In this document: one piece after another, positions 27,353 to 40,362 of the stretch
Numbering within the stretch: position 1 is the first letter of the stretch
How the letters are laid out: each line of letters begins with the position of its first letter
NCBI GenBank assembly: GCA_033439265.1
Contig: JAVTVX010000031.1
Coordinates: forward strand, 14,917,001 to 14,981,000
DNA length: 64,000 bases
Direction of reading: 5' to 3'
Origin: Dillenia suffruticosa
Lineage: Eukaryota; Streptophyta; Magnoliopsida; Dilleniales; Dilleniaceae
The notes under the pieces: generated by a model
What the model was told of the DNA's origin: nothing
Database searches by the model: none
The model's input: the letters and a program-made list of their open reading frames with translations, nothing else
Position numbers and translations under genes: made by a program

Positions 27353-28642
27353 TTAAAAACCATGGAGTTTGATGTGTTCCTTCTTTACAATGCCGGCCTG
27401 TTAGAACAGAATAATGAATAAGTTACCCAACATTCTGAGCATGCAAAGCTTCACATACTCTGAGGAAAAAAAAAAAAAACCTAGAAAATTTAAAGAATTT
27501 GACTTTGCATAGTTAATTGGATAAAATATTGCTTTTCATTCACCAACAAATGTGCGCTCCAGTGGCTCAAATATAAACACAATAAAGGACACTCAAGCAG
27601 TAACATGACAGCATAATACGAAATTTTACTCTTATTGTAAATTCAAAAGTGTCATATCATGTTCTAATATGGACACTCATTTCTAAGTGTCTGTACAACA
27701 CAGTGTGCGCCAATTCAGTATCATTAAGTTCCGTAGTTGATTCCTTACACAGCATTATTTGAGTTAAAATGCAAAAACATAATTTTGTGATGTAACTTTT
27801 ACCTGCACAAGAAAGGTCGAAACATTCTTCCGCTGATCACCTTGAAGTTGGATAACCTATAAAATAGTTTATTTTGTGTGATTATTTATGTTAACACTGA
27901 AAAGTATTAAAGGGAATGAAAATCACTATGATGGCAAGGGTTATATTCAAAAGCCAGACCTGTCCCAGCTCTGGGTCCTGGACAACAGTACCATTGCAGC
28001 AAAACTCCCTTTTGAGATCCTTGAGTATCTTATTGTAGCTGAATTCCTTCTTCAACCCTTGGACAGTGGTCAGGCTTTTCCTACCATTGCGTTGCTGTAC
28101 ACGAATATGGACGTATTCCTTTGTCCCAGCACCTGAATCATCAGCATTTGCCTCCGCGAATGGATCTGCCATGGGCATACCACAAAAGATCAGATGACAT
28201 ACTAACACAAGTTTGTAAAGCTATCACTAGATATGCACAAATTTTGGCCCTACATTTCATTGTCTCAAAAAGCCAACCACTTAGCTTGAATGAAGTATCA
28301 AAGCTTACATACAAGGATCTGCTTATCTACATGTTGCTTAAATTATGGTATGAGAGTCGGATGCAGACAAAGTGTTGGCTGTTATTTTCCTTGACAATTT
28401 CACAGTCTTGTAGTAACAGGCAACTATTTGCATAGTCCTGTTGTCATGTTGTGTCATATTAAACAAGTACCACTTTGTAAAGTTCATAGGTCTTCAATCT
28501 TTTTTCTCTTCCTTTATTTTGGTGATGGTAGGTAGGGAGGGTTTGGATTGGACAATTTTCAACAGCATAGAAGATCAGAAAATGCAAGAAAGGTAATATA
28601 CATACCAAAGGCAGTAGGAATCTGGATATTGAGCTCAGACAT
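27353..28642 (-). CDS. SUI1: Translation initiation factor eIF1 (SUI1 homologue)
   Basis: eIF1 binds the 40S subunit and helps to select the start codon. Minus-strand coding exons are 28606-28642, 27960-28165, 27803-27856 and 27353-27397 with GT-AG junctions and consistent phases, giving 113 residues, the usual plant length. It starts MSELNIQIPTAF, carries the SUI1-fold sequence YVHIRVQQRNGRKSLTTVQG and the conserved FCCNGTVVQDPELGQ, and ends KKEHIKLHGF. All expected blocks are present and the gene looks functional. A splice acceptor just upstream of the ATG (TTTTAG then ACAG, exon resuming at 28655) suggests a 5' UTR intron, with the first exon near 32.0-32.3 kb. Confidence 0.95.
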
Positions 28643-28655
28643 GAACCTTCACTGT

Positions 28656-31600
28656 CTAAAATAGAGCAAACCAACGAGCAAGTGGTAACTTGGAAAAGCC
28701 TCAGCTGAATACACGATAAAAGTCCAATCAATGACAACAATTCAAAACTGAGGACAATAACATAATCTTCAGCCACAATAGAGTCAACCGCACACCAAGT
28801 TATAATTATCTAACTATTATGTTATACAAAACGAGGTGGTTTTAGCACCTCAAAATATCAAGACCACTACTCAAAGATACGAAATCAACCTTGTTACTGA
28901 AGGCTTACTCAGCTACAGGGTAACTAACCATACCTCACACCCCCAAGCCCCCGGTTTTACAATTTCCACGTTTTCTCTGCACAAGTACAATTATGGATGC
29001 CCCACCTCCCTAGTAAGGTTAGGAACTTAGAATAGAAAGTCAATTATCCTTCTGTGCCCTTATTTCTTTCCCCTTTTATTTTTGAAACAAAACGACAACA
29101 TATGATGCATTTTCATGCATGTGATTGTAAAAGAATAACAAATTTTAAGTGAAGTTTGGATTATTCTATTTTAACAATGTTACCTTGACAAAATATATAT
29201 GTATGTATATATGTATGTATTTTAATAAGAAGGAAAAGAGCAAATTAATCCCAATGATGATGATGGTGATGTGGGTACATGAATTATGGAAAAAGAATAA
29301 TTTAACCATGTGGAATAATCCAAAAAATTAAAAACCATCTCTTCTTGAGCATACTGCTGAGTTTGAGAAGATAGCTATTTCTTTTAAATTTGATCTGCAG
29401 TTTCCTGGATCACGGTAGTCTATGGAATCCCAGACAGGCATGGGTACATGATATGCCACTTCCTATGGTACACGGTGTGGGGGATGTGATATGCAACTTC
29501 TTATCGTACAGGGTGGGGGGGATAGGTTTCTTCCCATTGCCATTTAGGATAGTGGTATAGTTAGGGGTTATAGTATTATGAATGTAGTGAATACAAGTAA
29601 CCAAGAACATCGTTTCAATCTCTAATAGTTCAAAAGATAAGAATTGTTTAATAAAAAGAAAAATACTCATCAAAGCAGAAATTAGACCATAAAATTCAGA
29701 ATCTCAAATCTTAATATAATAAACTTATACCGTTTCCAAGTGCATAACATAAAACAAGAAACGCGAAATAAGATTTTAAAACTACAAATCTCCACCCTAG
29801 CAAGCTAGACTAAAAGAAAATAAGAAAAACCCAGAAAATCTAAATAATAAATGAAGTTCACTACCTCAAATCTCCACATTTAAATTTGGGGATGCTGGTG
29901 ACAGGGATCTAGGTCGAGAATGCACCCTGAATTGGGTTGCATGACCTAAATCACAATTCCATGGGGGTGGCCGACCTAAGAAACTAAGATTTCATCAAAA
30001 AATCAGATTAACCCTAGCCATTTTCCCAATTCTTCTACTTATATTTTTACATTTGAGATTTGCATATTAGTCTGCATATTACAAATGCATTCTAATTTCA
30101 TATTGTAATAAACCTAATGGGGCTTTCACTTCTCTTGGATGGAAGTTGATATCTTGCTTTTTGTCTTCAGATATAATGTCCGTAACCTCAAGTGGTCATG
30201 ATGCCCTTAAGTGGGATCATAATACTCTTCATTTCCCATTTGTAGCAAAAGATTTTATGCAATATAACAAACAGAATGGCTATGACCATTATAATGAAAA
30301 AGAAGATATTGAATGAACAATTTATGCTCCAACAGAGATCCCTTTGTGTTTTACCATATTTTCCATTTGAAAACTTTCAGTTCCTTATTGATTACCTAGA
30401 AATGTAGACCTCTTGTACCTTTGTCATGATTAGGATCCCCTAAATTACAGCAGACATTTTGGAGTTGGCCATTACAAGAACTAACATATGTTCAAAATGA
30501 TATTAAAAGGTCAAAAATCAATCTCACCATGGTGATAGGAAGAGAAAAATTTCGGGCAAGAAAAGCATAAATATTTATATCCTTGTGTATGCATCATAAT
30601 TTAACCATTGGTTTAAAATGCTTCTACCATCTTCATTCACTTTCTCCTGCTCCATCTCTAGAACCCTATTTCAAGATTCACCTTATTCAATTAAATTCCT
30701 AAAATTTTGAACATAATACATGAATGGCAAGTCATCATATTGATTTCAAGGAGCAGGAGCTTGGTGCCTCTAACTCAAAATCTACTCATAGTTACTTTCG
30801 ACAATTACAATGGTCCTAGCTGGGCAATATTATGACACCCTGCTGTTTGAGAATCGGCAATTATGAATGTGAAAAACCAAGTAACTCGAGCTCTACTTAA
30901 GTTTTGACAATCTAGATCACGTTTAAGCTTGAGCTCAGTCTTGAAGCTCAGCTCTTATCTATTGATTATAAAAAAGTTTAACATGCTACTAAAGCTTGTT
31001 TAAGCTTGACTAGTATAAGTATAAAGCTCATTCAAGATCGAGTCATAAGTTAAAGGACCAGCGCTTGAGCTCGAATCCTATAATGCAGGAGATGAGCTTG
31101 ATCGACCAGAAATTACCAATGCAATATCTATGTTCAACGTGTTTTGAACATGAGCATGTCATATTTTAACTTACAACAGTGCAATGTCGTGTCATTGTGC
31201 ACATGTCGTGTTGTGTCCCACTTTATATGTCCATCTCCATGCTATATATCTAAACCCTATACAACTCTACTCTTCTATTTTTCACTATTATCAATAAGCA
31301 CTATATGCTATATAAACTAAATCAATACCCTACTTATTCCTCCACTCTGTCTTCCTCTTCCTCCTTTGCACCATAACTTATAACAATTATAGTTTTATCA
31401 AACAACACTTAATCACCTATCGTTCCAAATAAAATTTAGCGACCAACATTTGCCCTTTGTATCAAAATTGGCACCGCCTTAAAATTAACATAGTTTTAGA
31501 CCTCATAGAAGACTTCACAAAGCCAAAAGTCAAACATTGTTCACTCATGCTTCCTTGTTTATACCGCTGCTAGAGAAAATTATGAATCTTTAATTTTCAC

Positions 31601-32320
31601 AGCTATATTTTTATCTATTCTTTAATTCTTACTCTCTCCTTTGAATTTTCATTAAATAATCTCCAAAATCTGTTAATTCTAATAATCAAATACAAAACCT
31701 TAAAATACCCCAATCCAATAGGTCTTGTTCTAAGACCCAATTTGTTTCTAAAAATTAAAAAAAAAAAAGCAAGAATTTTGACAAAAACCAATATGGATAT
31801 TATTAGAATTAGAGCCACAATCCGAATCACTTCATAAACAAATTAATTGAAACGCCGATATAGGGAAGGAAAACACTAAATACAAAGATAACCCAGAATT
31901 GTATTCACAAAAAACAACCCAGAAGAAAAAACAGGAAAATTTCAAGATATGAAACAAAACCCAGCAAAATAATACAAAAGAACATAGAAATATAGAACAC
32001 CCCAGAAAGAATCATACCCTGTTCGATCGCAAATAAAGAACAGAACGAGAGATAGAGAGAGAGAGAGAGAGAGAGGAAGGGGGAGAGTTGGTTTATGTTT
32101 GTTAGGCAGAAAAATGGAAATCTTATAAAAGAAGACGAAATACAGACCATACACAAAAGAACATAGAAAAATGGAACACCCAGTAAGAATCATACCCGGT
32201 TCTATCGCAAACAAAGAACAGAACGAGAGAGAGAGAGAGAGAGGGTTGTTTTATGTCTGCGAGGCCAAAAAATGGAAATCACATAAAAGAAAACAAGTTA
32301 CAGACCATACTCAATTGACC
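28656..32320 (-). other. Probable 5' UTR intron and first exon of eIF1
   Basis: An acceptor at 28656/28655 precedes the eIF1 ATG by 13 bases. About 3.3 kb further upstream (right) a CT-rich stretch on the gene strand ends in a donor-like GGTATGATTC at about 32007-32016, as expected for a plant 5' UTR exon. No other gene was recognised between them. The UTR model is an inference from splice-site-like sequences and composition; cDNA would decide it. Confidence 0.45.
31974..32320 (-). repeat. 179-bp tandem duplication covering the candidate eIF1 first exon
   Basis: A block with ACAAAAGAACATAGAAA at 31974 recurs at 32153. Both copies contain the AG-repeat tract (CT on the gene strand), the GTTCTGTTCTTT segment and the GGTATGATTC donor-like site. 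The copies differ by scattered substitutions and in AG-tract length. Confidence 0.85.
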
Positions 32321-32331
32321 AAACCTATTTA

Positions 32332-32363
<32 letters not shown>

Positions 32364-32527
32364 TTCTCCGTCTTTGACGTTCTACTTTCTACGGTCTATG
32401 CGTTACGGAATATGCATTAAGGGCTGACGGGGCGTTTGGATGAACCAAAAAGAAAAAGACGGTGAGACATTAATCATAATTTTCTACGGCCCGGTCCACG
32501 TGGAGCTTTAGTATAATAAATTATGAA

Positions 32528-32528
32528 C

Positions 32529-32614
<86 letters not shown>
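32528..32614 (+). repeat. (TAA)n microsatellite, nearly 30 units
   Basis: A pure AAT/TAA trinucleotide tract of about 87 bases followed by imperfect TTA repeats. The poly-isoleucine frame read through it is an artefact. Confidence 0.95.
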
Positions 32615-33630
32615 TTATTATTATTATATAAACTTTATTATTATTAATAAAAAATATAAAATAAATGGCAACAGATTAGGCAAGTCAGTCTGGTCTTCCA
32701 TGTTCAAAACTTCAATTTACTTTACCATTTCTGAAATGAAAAGTAATTTCGAGTTTTTATATGAATTGAAACGTAAAATATATTTGTAAATAAATTCATA
32801 TATTTAGAATTAAAAATTAAAATATAAAATTTAATTAAATTTATATGTTTGAATTAATAAAAATTACAAGTGGAATATATTTATAGATATTATTATTTAT
32901 TTAATTATTCAAAGATTTTTCTCCTTTAAGACTTAATTACGACAAAAAATTAATTTAGTATAAATAGTGTCTATATTAAAGTTAAGTTTTTTTTTTTCTA
33001 AAATTACAACATGTTAACTTCCCTTATTTCCTTTTCGATTCATCATGTTACTTCTTTTTATTATCTTTTAATGTGTCACATTAGCAACAAACTCTTAACA
33101 GCTCAATTTGTTTATATTACTGAATTATATATATAAATATTAAAGTTGGATTCCGGCAGCATAATGATTTTTTTAAAATAAATTATCGATATTTAATAAT
33201 CAATTTAGATTCGATTAAATTTTATTAAAATTGAATGAGTTCTTAAAAAATAAAATTTTTTAACACATATTTTTATTATAGATAAAATTTGAATTCAAAA
33301 TTTTATTTAAAAGTTAAATATTATCATATTTGATTATCATTTAATCATGTAATCATGACATCCTTGTAGGAATACTCGAGTGGTCGAACACTAAGCGGCA
33401 AGTCCTCCTTCTGAGATTGTTCCGTTCTTGAAGCAAGATGCGGAAGGCAACTGCCGAGCTAGAAGAAGGAAAAAAGGGTGTGCTTCTCCTGTCCCCTTCT
33501 TGAAGATCGTCAGATTGATCAAGCCTTTTGCTGAGTTTTAGTCGCGTTCTTCCGTTAGGTTTTTTCTCTGTGTTACTTTTTCTCCATTTCCTATACCAAG
33601 AAAAAAAAAATTCGATCTATTTGATTGTAT

Positions 33631-33661
<31 letters not shown>

Positions 33662-33808
33662 AACAATGTATTTAGTGTTAGTGAAAACTAGTGCACTTGT
33701 GCAGTTTTTTTTTTTTTAATTATTATTACACAAAAATTAAAATTCTGGATTTCAGGATCAGGGGAGGTGGATTATGACCACTAAGCTGTCTTCAATATAC
33801 GGGCATAC
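32615..33808. other. Intergenic, AT-rich
   Basis: No gene was recognised. A TA run lies at about 33630-33653. A non-AT-rich patch at about 33375-33545 was inspected for a tRNA or gene and none was supported. It ends at the left edge of the segmental duplication. Confidence 0.45.
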
Positions 33809-34822
33809 GTGTCGAGTGTTGCCCTCAATGTATGGGTCGAGCTCCAACAGCAATGTGGTATCCTCGTGGGCCTAGCCCGATAATGGGTATGGACTTGGGC
33901 CTGAGCTCTAAGTCAGGCAGGCTTCTACGGCACCAATTTGCCTTCTACTTTTTTTTTTCACCACCAGTATTCAGATCTTACCCGACTAATCCAGTTTAAG
34001 TACTGTAAAACTCATTTTAAGAGTTGGTTCTTATAAATCCTTTTTTATCATTCCTAAAATTCAAACTCGAGATCTCTGATTAAGGAGATAAAATGTCCAA
34101 CCACTCAGTGTAAAGGAGTTTTCGACCTCATAGCTATGACTTTACATTTTGTGATGTTATCTCCCAGCCATTTTTCCTTTTAAAAAATGGAGTGCCAAGT
34201 TATATTTCCCTAATAGTGAATAGAGGACGCAATTTTTGTGTCATCTTGTATTTCAAAGAAAGAAATAAGCAGAAAAATAGAGGGAATGAAAGAGAGAGAA
34301 AATTCTTAGTACTTTTGTGTATTTAATGTATCGAATTAAATCAAATTAGGGTATATGTGTGTATATATTAGGGTTGTTACATGAATCGAGTCAAATTCAA
34401 ACAGCTTGCGAGCCGCTTGATCAGTGGCTCGACTCGACTCGAATTTGACCGTGTTCGAGTCAAGTTTGAGTCGAGTTAAGTAGTAGAATTTTATACTCGA
34501 AAACACAACGAGTAACTCGAATACATATATTAATATATATTATATATATTTATATATGATTATAATATAAAAAATAAAATAAATAATATATTATAAAATA
34601 ATCGAGAATTTGAGCGAGTTCGAATAGTTTGTTATATCGTTGAGTCGATTTCGAACCCTGTTATTTATTACTCATTGAGTAAAAAAAATCAAGTTCAAGT
34701 TTGAGTTCGAGTTCGAGTTCGAGTACATGGATACTTGGGATCGACTCGACTCGAATACATCCCTAGTATATATATTTTAAAAAAATATATCTTAAATATC
34801 AAATATGTGAGCATATTAGGAC

Positions 34823-34854
<32 letters not shown>

Positions 34855-35470
34855 TAAAAATCTAATATGTTTTTTTTTTATTTTCTTGTTTGGTTAAAAA
34901 ACAATAATTAATAGAAAATAAAATACCACGCTTCATTATTATTAATAGATATATATATATATAAAAGAAAAAATCATCTTAAATATCATATATCTTAACA
35001 TATTGTGACATATATATTTTAAAAAATCAATAAAAAGTCAAGAGGTTTTTTCATTTTCTTGTTTTGGTTACGAAAACATAATTAATAGAAAATGAGATAT
35101 TTCACTTCATTATCGACATAAGTTGACATAAGTTATCGACCGATAATAATGTTTTGTATGAAAATTGTATTCTCTTTTTTTTTTTTTTTTTTGGTTGTAT
35201 CAAATATTAACATACTTTGTAAATAATGTCATTTATTTAGAAAATGCTAAATATATTTTTGGCAAAGAAAGATAGTAGAAAATGAGAAGTTCTTTTATGT
35301 AATTAAATACTAAAAAGTAAAATTGGATTAAAAAAAAAAACTATTTGTTGGCTGATTTGAAATGTTTTATTTCCTTGACCTATAATAGAATGAACTTTAA
35401 TTTCTTTCTGAAGAGAGATTTCGTTCCTAGGTTCAACTTCTTTACAATTCTCATCAAGAAGGGGAAATTT

Positions 35471-35686
35471 GTTTGCCGGAAAAAATACCCAATATTTTGA
35501 AAATTTCAAAACTTAAAACCTATAAGCAGAAAGAGATAGTGCTAATTGAGTTATAGTTCTATTAAGTAGCAAATTCTTGTTTGCTGGAAAAAATACCCAA
35601 TATTTTGAAAATTTCAAAACTTAAAACCTATAAGCAGAAAGAGATAGTGCTAATTGAGTTATAGTTCTATTAAGTAGCAAATTCTA
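35471..35686 (+). repeat. 108-bp tandem duplication private to copy A
   Basis: A block starting GTTTGCCGGAAAAAATACCC at 35471 is repeated at 35579. Copy B has it once (about 44426-44530), so this duplication arose in copy A after the segmental duplication, or was lost from B. Confidence 0.9.
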
Positions 35687-36489
35687 TTGACACTTTAGAA
35701 ATGTTTATGAATTATAAAAAATTAAAAATTTTCTTAATTTTTATATTTTTAATAACTGAGTTTGAAAACTGAAATTGGATATATCTGATCCCTTTATAAT
35801 TTATGTTCGGTAATAATTGGTAGGAAAAGAATTAACATATGAACTTTAATTTCTTTAAATAATTTTGATTTTTGTTAAGAGAAAATTTTAAAATTAATGA
35901 GTTTGAAAACAGAAAATGTAAACTTAATCCATTTTTTTAGAGAAAAAATTAATATATTTATTTATAGAGAGAAATTAATTTGGGTTTTTTAGAGAGAGAG
36001 AAAAATTAAAATCAATATATTTAACGAGAGATTATATATTATACTTAATGGACCAAATATATCTAGTTCTCCTAATTAAAGTTATAACATTAAAATTATG
36101 ATCCATTCTCTTAAATTATAATTGAAAATATATGATATACTTAACCCACATAAATTTCTAAGTTCCCTCACGATTTCCTCCATCAATTTGATATGAACTT
36201 CGTGCAGGCATTATTTTCAAGTGGAGTATGATCATCTTTACACTTGATTGAATCGAATCTACTGGACAACAATGGTAAAACATTCAGTGTACAAATATCA
36301 AGGAGATTAGAAAATATTTGGACTTGAAGATACCAGAAATGGACATAAATACTAATTTCATTCATATAACTTGAATCTCAAATTTAGATATAAGGAAACA
36401 AGAGCAGACCCTAACTTTTTCCCTTTGGAAGATTGATCATCAGTGATCACTTCCTATACGTAAAGCAAGAACTCTAAGTTTCGGTCTCA

Positions 36490-37134
36490 CTATTTTGTTG
36501 TACGCATAATTATCTCAACTCTAGGACTAATTTCGCTGTATTTATATAGGAAAGATTTATGAAACATTTGTTCGTTTGAACCCTTGACAAAGAGACATAT
36601 GCGGCGAGAGTCTGGCACTTGGAGGTATTGGCGGATGGTGTCCTTGACAGCCTGCACTTTCACCCAGCTATTGAATCTCAATACAAATGGAGGAAAGTCC
36701 TTTTCCGGGATTATTACCAAATCTGTTTCTTGAGAGAGTAGAAGTTGGGTCCCTGGAGGTATGTGATAAGAACCCAAAGTACGATTAGAGTCATCTAATC
36801 TCTGGCGATCAAAGGTGAGTATTTGATAGTGCTCCTGGAGTCGGGTCCTTTCTCTTATTCGAGCTTTCAAGTCACCGACTGAGTCAGTGTGGCTCATCCT
36901 GAAACGATGTTCGACGTCACCATGGATCACGATGATATCCATGACTTGTTCAAAAGCGCAATGGAAGCGAGGAAATGTTCTTCGGAAACAGTGGCCAACC
37001 GCAGTCGCAGTTGCCTTGCCTCGTAGGGTGTTGGGAAGTAGGTGTTTAGCTGAAGGTTTCTCCCCCTCTCGGATCAAAAGAGAGAGAGAGAACAAAGCAA
37101 GTGATGCGAAAAACGGAGGTGGGGTGTTGCCCAT
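36490..37134 (-). CDS. Protein with two ubiquitin-like domains (UBL-A)
   Basis: A 214-residue single-exon frame with two ubiquitin-fold units. The first covers about residues 65-135, starting MDIIVIHGDVEHRFRM, with DSVGDLKARI and the ubiquitin-like RLDDSNRTLGSYHIPPGTQL. The second covers about 137-212, starting DLVIIPEKDF, with VKDTIRQYL and VPDSRRICLFV. Neither unit ends in Gly-Gly, so it is not a conjugatable polyubiquitin; it may act as a ubiquitin-like interaction module. The start is uncertain: the full frame begins MGNTPPPFF, but Met65 (codon 36940-36942) directly precedes the first fold and is conserved in UBL-C, so residues 1-64 may be partly 5' UTR. The gene lies alone on the minus strand. 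Its orthologous copy is UBL-B at 55293-55935. Confidence 0.72.
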   Translation of the reverse strand: MGNTPPPFFASLALFSLSLLIREGEKPSAKHLLPNTLRGKATATAVGHCFRRTFPRFHCAFEQVMDIIVIHGDVEHRFRMSHTDSVGDLKARIRERTRLQEHYQILTFDRQRLDDSNRTLGSYHIPPGTQLLLSQETDLVIIPEKDFPPFVLRFNSWVKVQAVKDTIRQYLQVPDSRRICLFVKGSNEQMFHKSFLYKYSEISPRVEIIMRTTK

Positions 37135-40100
37135 TTTTATAGGTTTGAGACAAAGTAAATTTTTAGATGGAAAGTGAATGATTAATTAAAAAATGTGGGG
37201 GCGTTGCCTATTTCAGAACTTAGTTAATTGCTTGACATGCCATTAGTTAATTGGTTGACATGCCAAAACTTGCACCTGGTAATTCTTATTAGGATGGAAA
37301 GTGAATGATTAGTAACATACCATTTTTGAAGTAAAGATTGATGCCCCAGTTAAATTAATCTCGCAATCGTATGTCTGTGTGATTGATTACAAGTCAAAAG
37401 AATCATCATGTTAATGAATTCAATCACTCCAACATAAGTTAAACAAATTACCAAATTTAAAAGATTTGTGCTCAATCATATAGTTAATTAACCTTATGAT
37501 TCTTTTGATTCGCCCTCAGTTGAACTTGTGTGATTGAGTTAATTATGCTGTCAATGATATTCAAAAATTTAATAAGCAATGCAAATAAAATAATTTCAAA
37601 TGACAACCAAACAGTGGATATTTACCATTTCTAATGCTTTCCCACTCTCGGTGGTTTTGATGGACTTGATCATGCATGTCTTAACATTATTACTTCTAAG
37701 GGAAAGATCTTTTTTTTTTTTTTTTTTGACTTCTAATTTATCAAAACTGTCTATTCTCTCTAGGGTGCTATCGGGTTTGGTGAAAGATACAAATGTTAAC
37801 TATGCATTATTCTTGTTTGGATATATCTTGTATTAACTTATTAAATTTTGGGATTTTAAAAGGACAAATCTCTAACAACATGGCTGTATTGTACTAAACA
37901 AGATCGAACCAGCCAGTTCAACTTGAAAATGGGTGAAGCAGCCCCTTCACAATCTGAGATTATAAAGTAATGTTAATCTGTATGTTGTTAAATTGATTTT
38001 CTCTTAATTTTATCGTTGTAGTTCTATAATTAAATATAAAATAATTTATATGGGCTTTCTACTACAATGAGCGAGTATTTCACTGGTTATATAATATAAT
38101 ACAAGTCAAGCATCTGAGGGTAGATATGTGATCTCCCTCACTTAAGTTAAAACAAAATCATACATAGAATCAATGCTATCAAAACCGAACTTGATACAAA
38201 TGACTCACTAGTTCACCAATTTTATTGACGGTTTAATCCTGGTTCGAAAGAAATAGGACTTGCTGCAAGTTTCCTGCCTTTTAGTCATGAAAGATGTAAT
38301 GCAGTGATGAATCCAAAAATCATAACGTTGGACTTCGTTAAGGTTGCTCTCCACAATGCATTCGTAGATGCCGCAATTTTGATGGAAGCAATGCATGCAA
38401 TGAATTCTAAGTTTTTCTTTGCATCTTGACTTCCCTTGTAAAGTACCTTCTTTTTTTTTTTTTTTCCTTCCCTTTTCATTTCAATGATTCGGGGGTTAAA
38501 ATCACCATTTATTGTAAATAATTGCTAAAAAAGAAAAAAAATTAATTCCCCCAAAAGAAAAGAGCATCAATTAAGCATAATATACATGAAAATTGGTGCT
38601 ATTGTGAAAAAAATTAATAATATAGTATTGGTACATACATAAGGTCATTATACTTTTGCTATATTTTAAGTGATACTCTATTTATTGTAAAGGGAAGAGA
38701 AAGAACATAAAATTTTCAAATTACATGCCGATTACATATTACATTCTCAAGAAAATATATACAGACAACATATTTCAAATTATACAACATTAACCATATT
38801 TCAGCTCCAACTTAAAGCTGAGTTCTCCCTTCACTTTTCCTCTCTGACCCCAAGCAAATCAATTTGCAATAACTTAAGCACCTCACAATCAATTTACACG
38901 ATGGTGCTGTGTTATGCATGCATTCATTTTTTTATTTTTTATTTATAAATTATCGGTATTCGATAATCATTTTAAATTTAACTAAATTCAAATAAAATCG
39001 GATTGAATTATTAGGTAACAAAACTCTTTTGTATATATGATTTCAATATGAACATTACTTTTCCAGCACCTTGGCTTTATTTATCTCTCTTTTTTCTTTA
39101 AGCACAATTATTGACATTGGAATAAGTCCAACGTAAAGTGTTTTTTTTTTTAATTTTATTTTTGGAAAAGATGATCAAACTTTGGTTTGAGCAAATAGGA
39201 TTGAATGTTTTAAATTACTTAAAAGGATTAAAGTGCATGTTCTCAATTCTTCAAGTCTGACTTCTCAACACTTTTTTCCATGATTTTAACATTTCCAATT
39301 ACTTAAAAGGACCAGAATATAAAACCTATTAAAAGATTGTTTCTCTCAAATCTTATTTCTCTATTTTCATGACTCAAATCCGAAACCTATGACTAAGAGA
39401 ATTTAACTATCTATCACTACTCCCATGAGAGTTTGATATGCTCTTGTCTCAATTGATTGTAGTTGTCCTTCTCTTAATCAAAGTCTACCGATTTCTTTGT
39501 GAATATTGACCAAAATTACAACTCAAAAGAATTTAATTTTTAGATTTGGATTTTTGTAGTTTGCTGGAGGACTTAATTAGAAATATAAAATTTATTCTAT
39601 ACAATATGTTTGTGAATTGGGACATACTAATATTCCCCGAGTTCAAGGAAAATGTAAGAATATTCAGTCAAAAAAAAAATCCGAATACGCTAAATTTTTG
39701 AAAGGTCTTGAATATTTGACATTTTAGAAAAATAAATTTAATAAAAAATAATATTTTTGGTGGGAGAAAAATTAAAAGCAAAAGGAAAGTAGAAAAGCAG
39801 AAAGAAGAAACAAAACAAGAATTCGTTGAATTGAAGAAAAAATAGAGAGAGAAAAACAAAAAGTAGAGAATAATAGAAAGCTCACACAGACCAAAATACA
39901 TGGTTCGAAAAATATTACCAGAATGATGAGTAATTTAAATAGAATTCCATATGATGAATGGGAATCAAAGTTAACCTAAAAACAAAGTCTTCTCAAGAAT
40001 TTTGACATGTCAACCTCCATGGATTTCTTTTAATAGGCCATGTAAACAAGAAGGTCTTGACAACTAAGCATGGTATGATATAAATATGCCATATAAGTAG

Positions 40101-40362
40101 AAACCTATTGACAACTAAATTAATTTGTGAATAAGAAGCATAAAACCCAAATAAAATTCATTATCACAAGTATAAAATTATAAAAATAAATAATATCAAA
40201 TATTTTAAAAATAAAATCAATTACTAGTTTATTCTGATAATAAATATTCTCTAATTAAAAAACACACCAATAACTATTGTATTCTAATAATTAATATCTT
40301 CTAATAAAGAAAACAAAGCATAGACCCATCTTTTTTCCCATGGAATATTAATCTTGGGTCTT
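37135..40362. other. Region between UBL-A and UBL-C
   Basis: Contains the UBL-A promoter side. About 37140-38250 resembles 40930-41910 upstream of UBL-C (for example near 37600 and 41321, and 37914 and 41632), showing that the older UBL duplication included the upstream region. Segment 38378-39040 has no counterpart in copy B, where about 40 unrelated bases sit instead. No further gene was recognised. Confidence 0.6.

Noticed and set aside
32523-32789. 88-codon frame starting with a long isoleucine run
   Set aside because: It is a translation of the TAA microsatellite.
33360-33545. Possible tRNA-like or gene fragment (GGAATACTCGAGTGGTCGAA)
   Set aside because: The start resembles a tRNA D-arm, but I could not find a matching T-arm or acceptor stem, and no protein domain.
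36183-36365. 60-codon frame identical at 54986-55168, suggesting a conserved peptide
   Set aside because: The identity comes from the recent segmental duplication, so it is not evidence of selection.
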